7,618 nucleotides of DNA from an uncultured Anaerolineales bacterium (GTDB lineage Bacteria; Chloroflexota; Anaerolineae; Anaerolineales; UBA11657). Numbering within the stretch: position 1 is the stretch's first letter; each line of letters begins with the position of its first letter. The position numbers and the translations under genes were made by a program. The stretch spans positions 1 to 7,618 of the forward strand of contig CAJWGI010000057.1 of NCBI GenBank assembly GCA_913031335.1. The letters are read 5' to 3'. Shown here in pieces: positions 7,057 to 7,618 of the stretch. The notes under the pieces were generated by a model. The model had not been told where the DNA came from and did not search any database. It saw only the letters and a list, made by a program, of their open reading frames with translations.

Positions 7057-7061
7057 CCCTC
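7057..7061 (-). promoter_or_regulatory. argJ ribosome binding site overlapping the argG stop
   Basis: GAGGG on the minus strand shares bases with the argG TGA (7060-7062, reading TGAGGG) and lies 6 bases before the argJ ATG. The layout is the same as at the argJ/argH junction. Confidence 0.75.
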
Positions 7062-7618
7062 AGTCCCGCTTGAATTTGGTGTAATCCGGCGCGGCGAAGC
7101 GTTTCTTGCCGCCGTCGCTGTGCTCAATCATGGCTTTTACTTTCATCGGCAGGCCGAACAGGTTGATGAAACCGAGAGCGTCCTTCTGGTCGTACACGTC
7201 CTCCTGCCCGAAGGTAGCGAAATCCTCGCGGTAGAGGCTGTTGGCGCTGTGGCGACCGAGCACGCTGACACTGCCCTTGTGTAAGCGCAGGCGCACCCAA
7301 CCGGTGAGCGGACGCTGCGTTTCGGTGATGAAGGCCTGCAGCGCTTCGCGCAGGTCGTGGTACCACTGGCCGAAATAAACCATCTCCGCGTATTTTAGCG
7401 CCACCTGTTCCTTGAAATGTGCGCTCTCACGGTCTAGGCAGAGCGATTCCAGTTCGCGATGGGCGGCGTAAAGGATTGTGCCGCCGGGCGTCTCGTAAAC
7501 CCCGCGCGACTTCATGCCGACAAGACGGTTCTCGACCATGTCCACGCGGCCAACGCCGTGCTTCGCTCCCAGCGCGTTGAGCGCTTCGATGAGGGCGGCC
7601 GGCGTGAGAAGCTCGCCG
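7060..7618 (-). CDS. argG: Argininosuccinate synthase, C-terminal part (truncated by window edge)
   Basis: 185 codons plus TGA are visible and the frame is open to the window edge; members are about 400 residues, so roughly the C-terminal half is here. ArgG is the cytoplasmic ATP-dependent ligase that joins citrulline and aspartate into argininosuccinate, the substrate of ArgH. The stretch [20 protein letters not shown] followed by [19 protein letters not shown] is the most conserved part of the family's C-terminal domain and contributes to the citrulline site and tetramer contacts. It is followed by [12 protein letters not shown], the strand [27 protein letters not shown] and the 'GFINLFGLP' motif near the end. 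The ATP-binding N-terminal domain is outside the window. A GTG at 7545 opens a shorter frame but lies in the middle of a conserved motif (RVDMVENR), so it is not the start. The stop is fused to the argJ ribosome binding site, placing argG first in the visible operon. Confidence 0.98.
   Translation of the reverse strand, partial: GELLTPAALIEALNALGAKHGVGRVDMVENRLVGMKSRGVYETPGGTILYAAHRELESLCLDRESAHFKEQVALKYAEMVYFGQWYHDLREALQAFITETQRPLTGWVRLRLHKGSVSVLGRHSANSLYREDFATFGQEDVYDQKDALGFINLFGLPMKVKAMIEHSDGGKKRFAAPDYTKFKRD

Noticed and set aside
1..7618. CRISPR arrays, tRNA or rRNA genes, transposases, toxin-antitoxin or phage genes
   Set aside because: None was seen on either strand; apart from the 244-521 spacer the window is filled by six metabolic or membrane genes.

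Overview
The window is one strand-uniform block of a GC-rich bacterial chromosome: every gene I can support reads on the minus strand. In transcription order, from high to low coordinates, it holds the 3' end of argG, then complete argJ, argH, a thiolase and a large polytopic membrane protein. A 278-base spacer filled with repeats follows, then the first 81 codons of an acyl-CoA dehydrogenase. I see no RNA gene, CRISPR array, transposase or defence module.

The best taxonomic guess is Chloroflexota, class Anaerolineae or a relative, at moderate confidence. Three things suggest it. The membrane protein has a GT-C/YfhO-like core, an FRW-x-R-x-PARF motif and a C-terminal '[19 protein letters not shown]' beta domain, a layout I associate with Chloroflexota. 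The spacer carries a TGTCAC(T/C)CTGA-ended palindromic element of a kind that is common in their genomes. The same spacer has degenerate CGGT(C/G)A-type heptamers. A database search could overturn this assignment.

Region 7618-4447 is the arginine segment. ArgJ transfers the acetyl group from N-acetylornithine to glutamate, ArgG joins citrulline to aspartate, and ArgH splits argininosuccinate to arginine and fumarate. The argG/argJ and argJ/argH junctions share a design in which the upstream stop codon is fused to the next Shine-Dalgarno sequence (TGAGGG), so the three are very probably one translationally coupled operon.

Region 4450-522 continues without a clear break. The thiolase starts within or just after the argH stop, and the membrane protein starts inside the last codons of the thiolase. 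The transcript therefore probably runs from arginine synthesis into acyl-CoA metabolism and an envelope protein. Inside the membrane protein gene, 1905-1980 looks like a small palindromic repeat that was inserted in frame and is now translated as a loop between two membrane helices. This is the most unusual feature of the window.

Region 521-244 is non-coding and repeat-rich, and probably separates transcription units. Region 243-1 begins an acyl-CoA dehydrogenase with a strong ribosome binding site. With the thiolase it points to beta-oxidation-type or aromatic/branched-chain acyl-CoA catabolism. I found no convincing undescribed multi-gene system here; the novelty lies in the repeat biology and the gene linkage.
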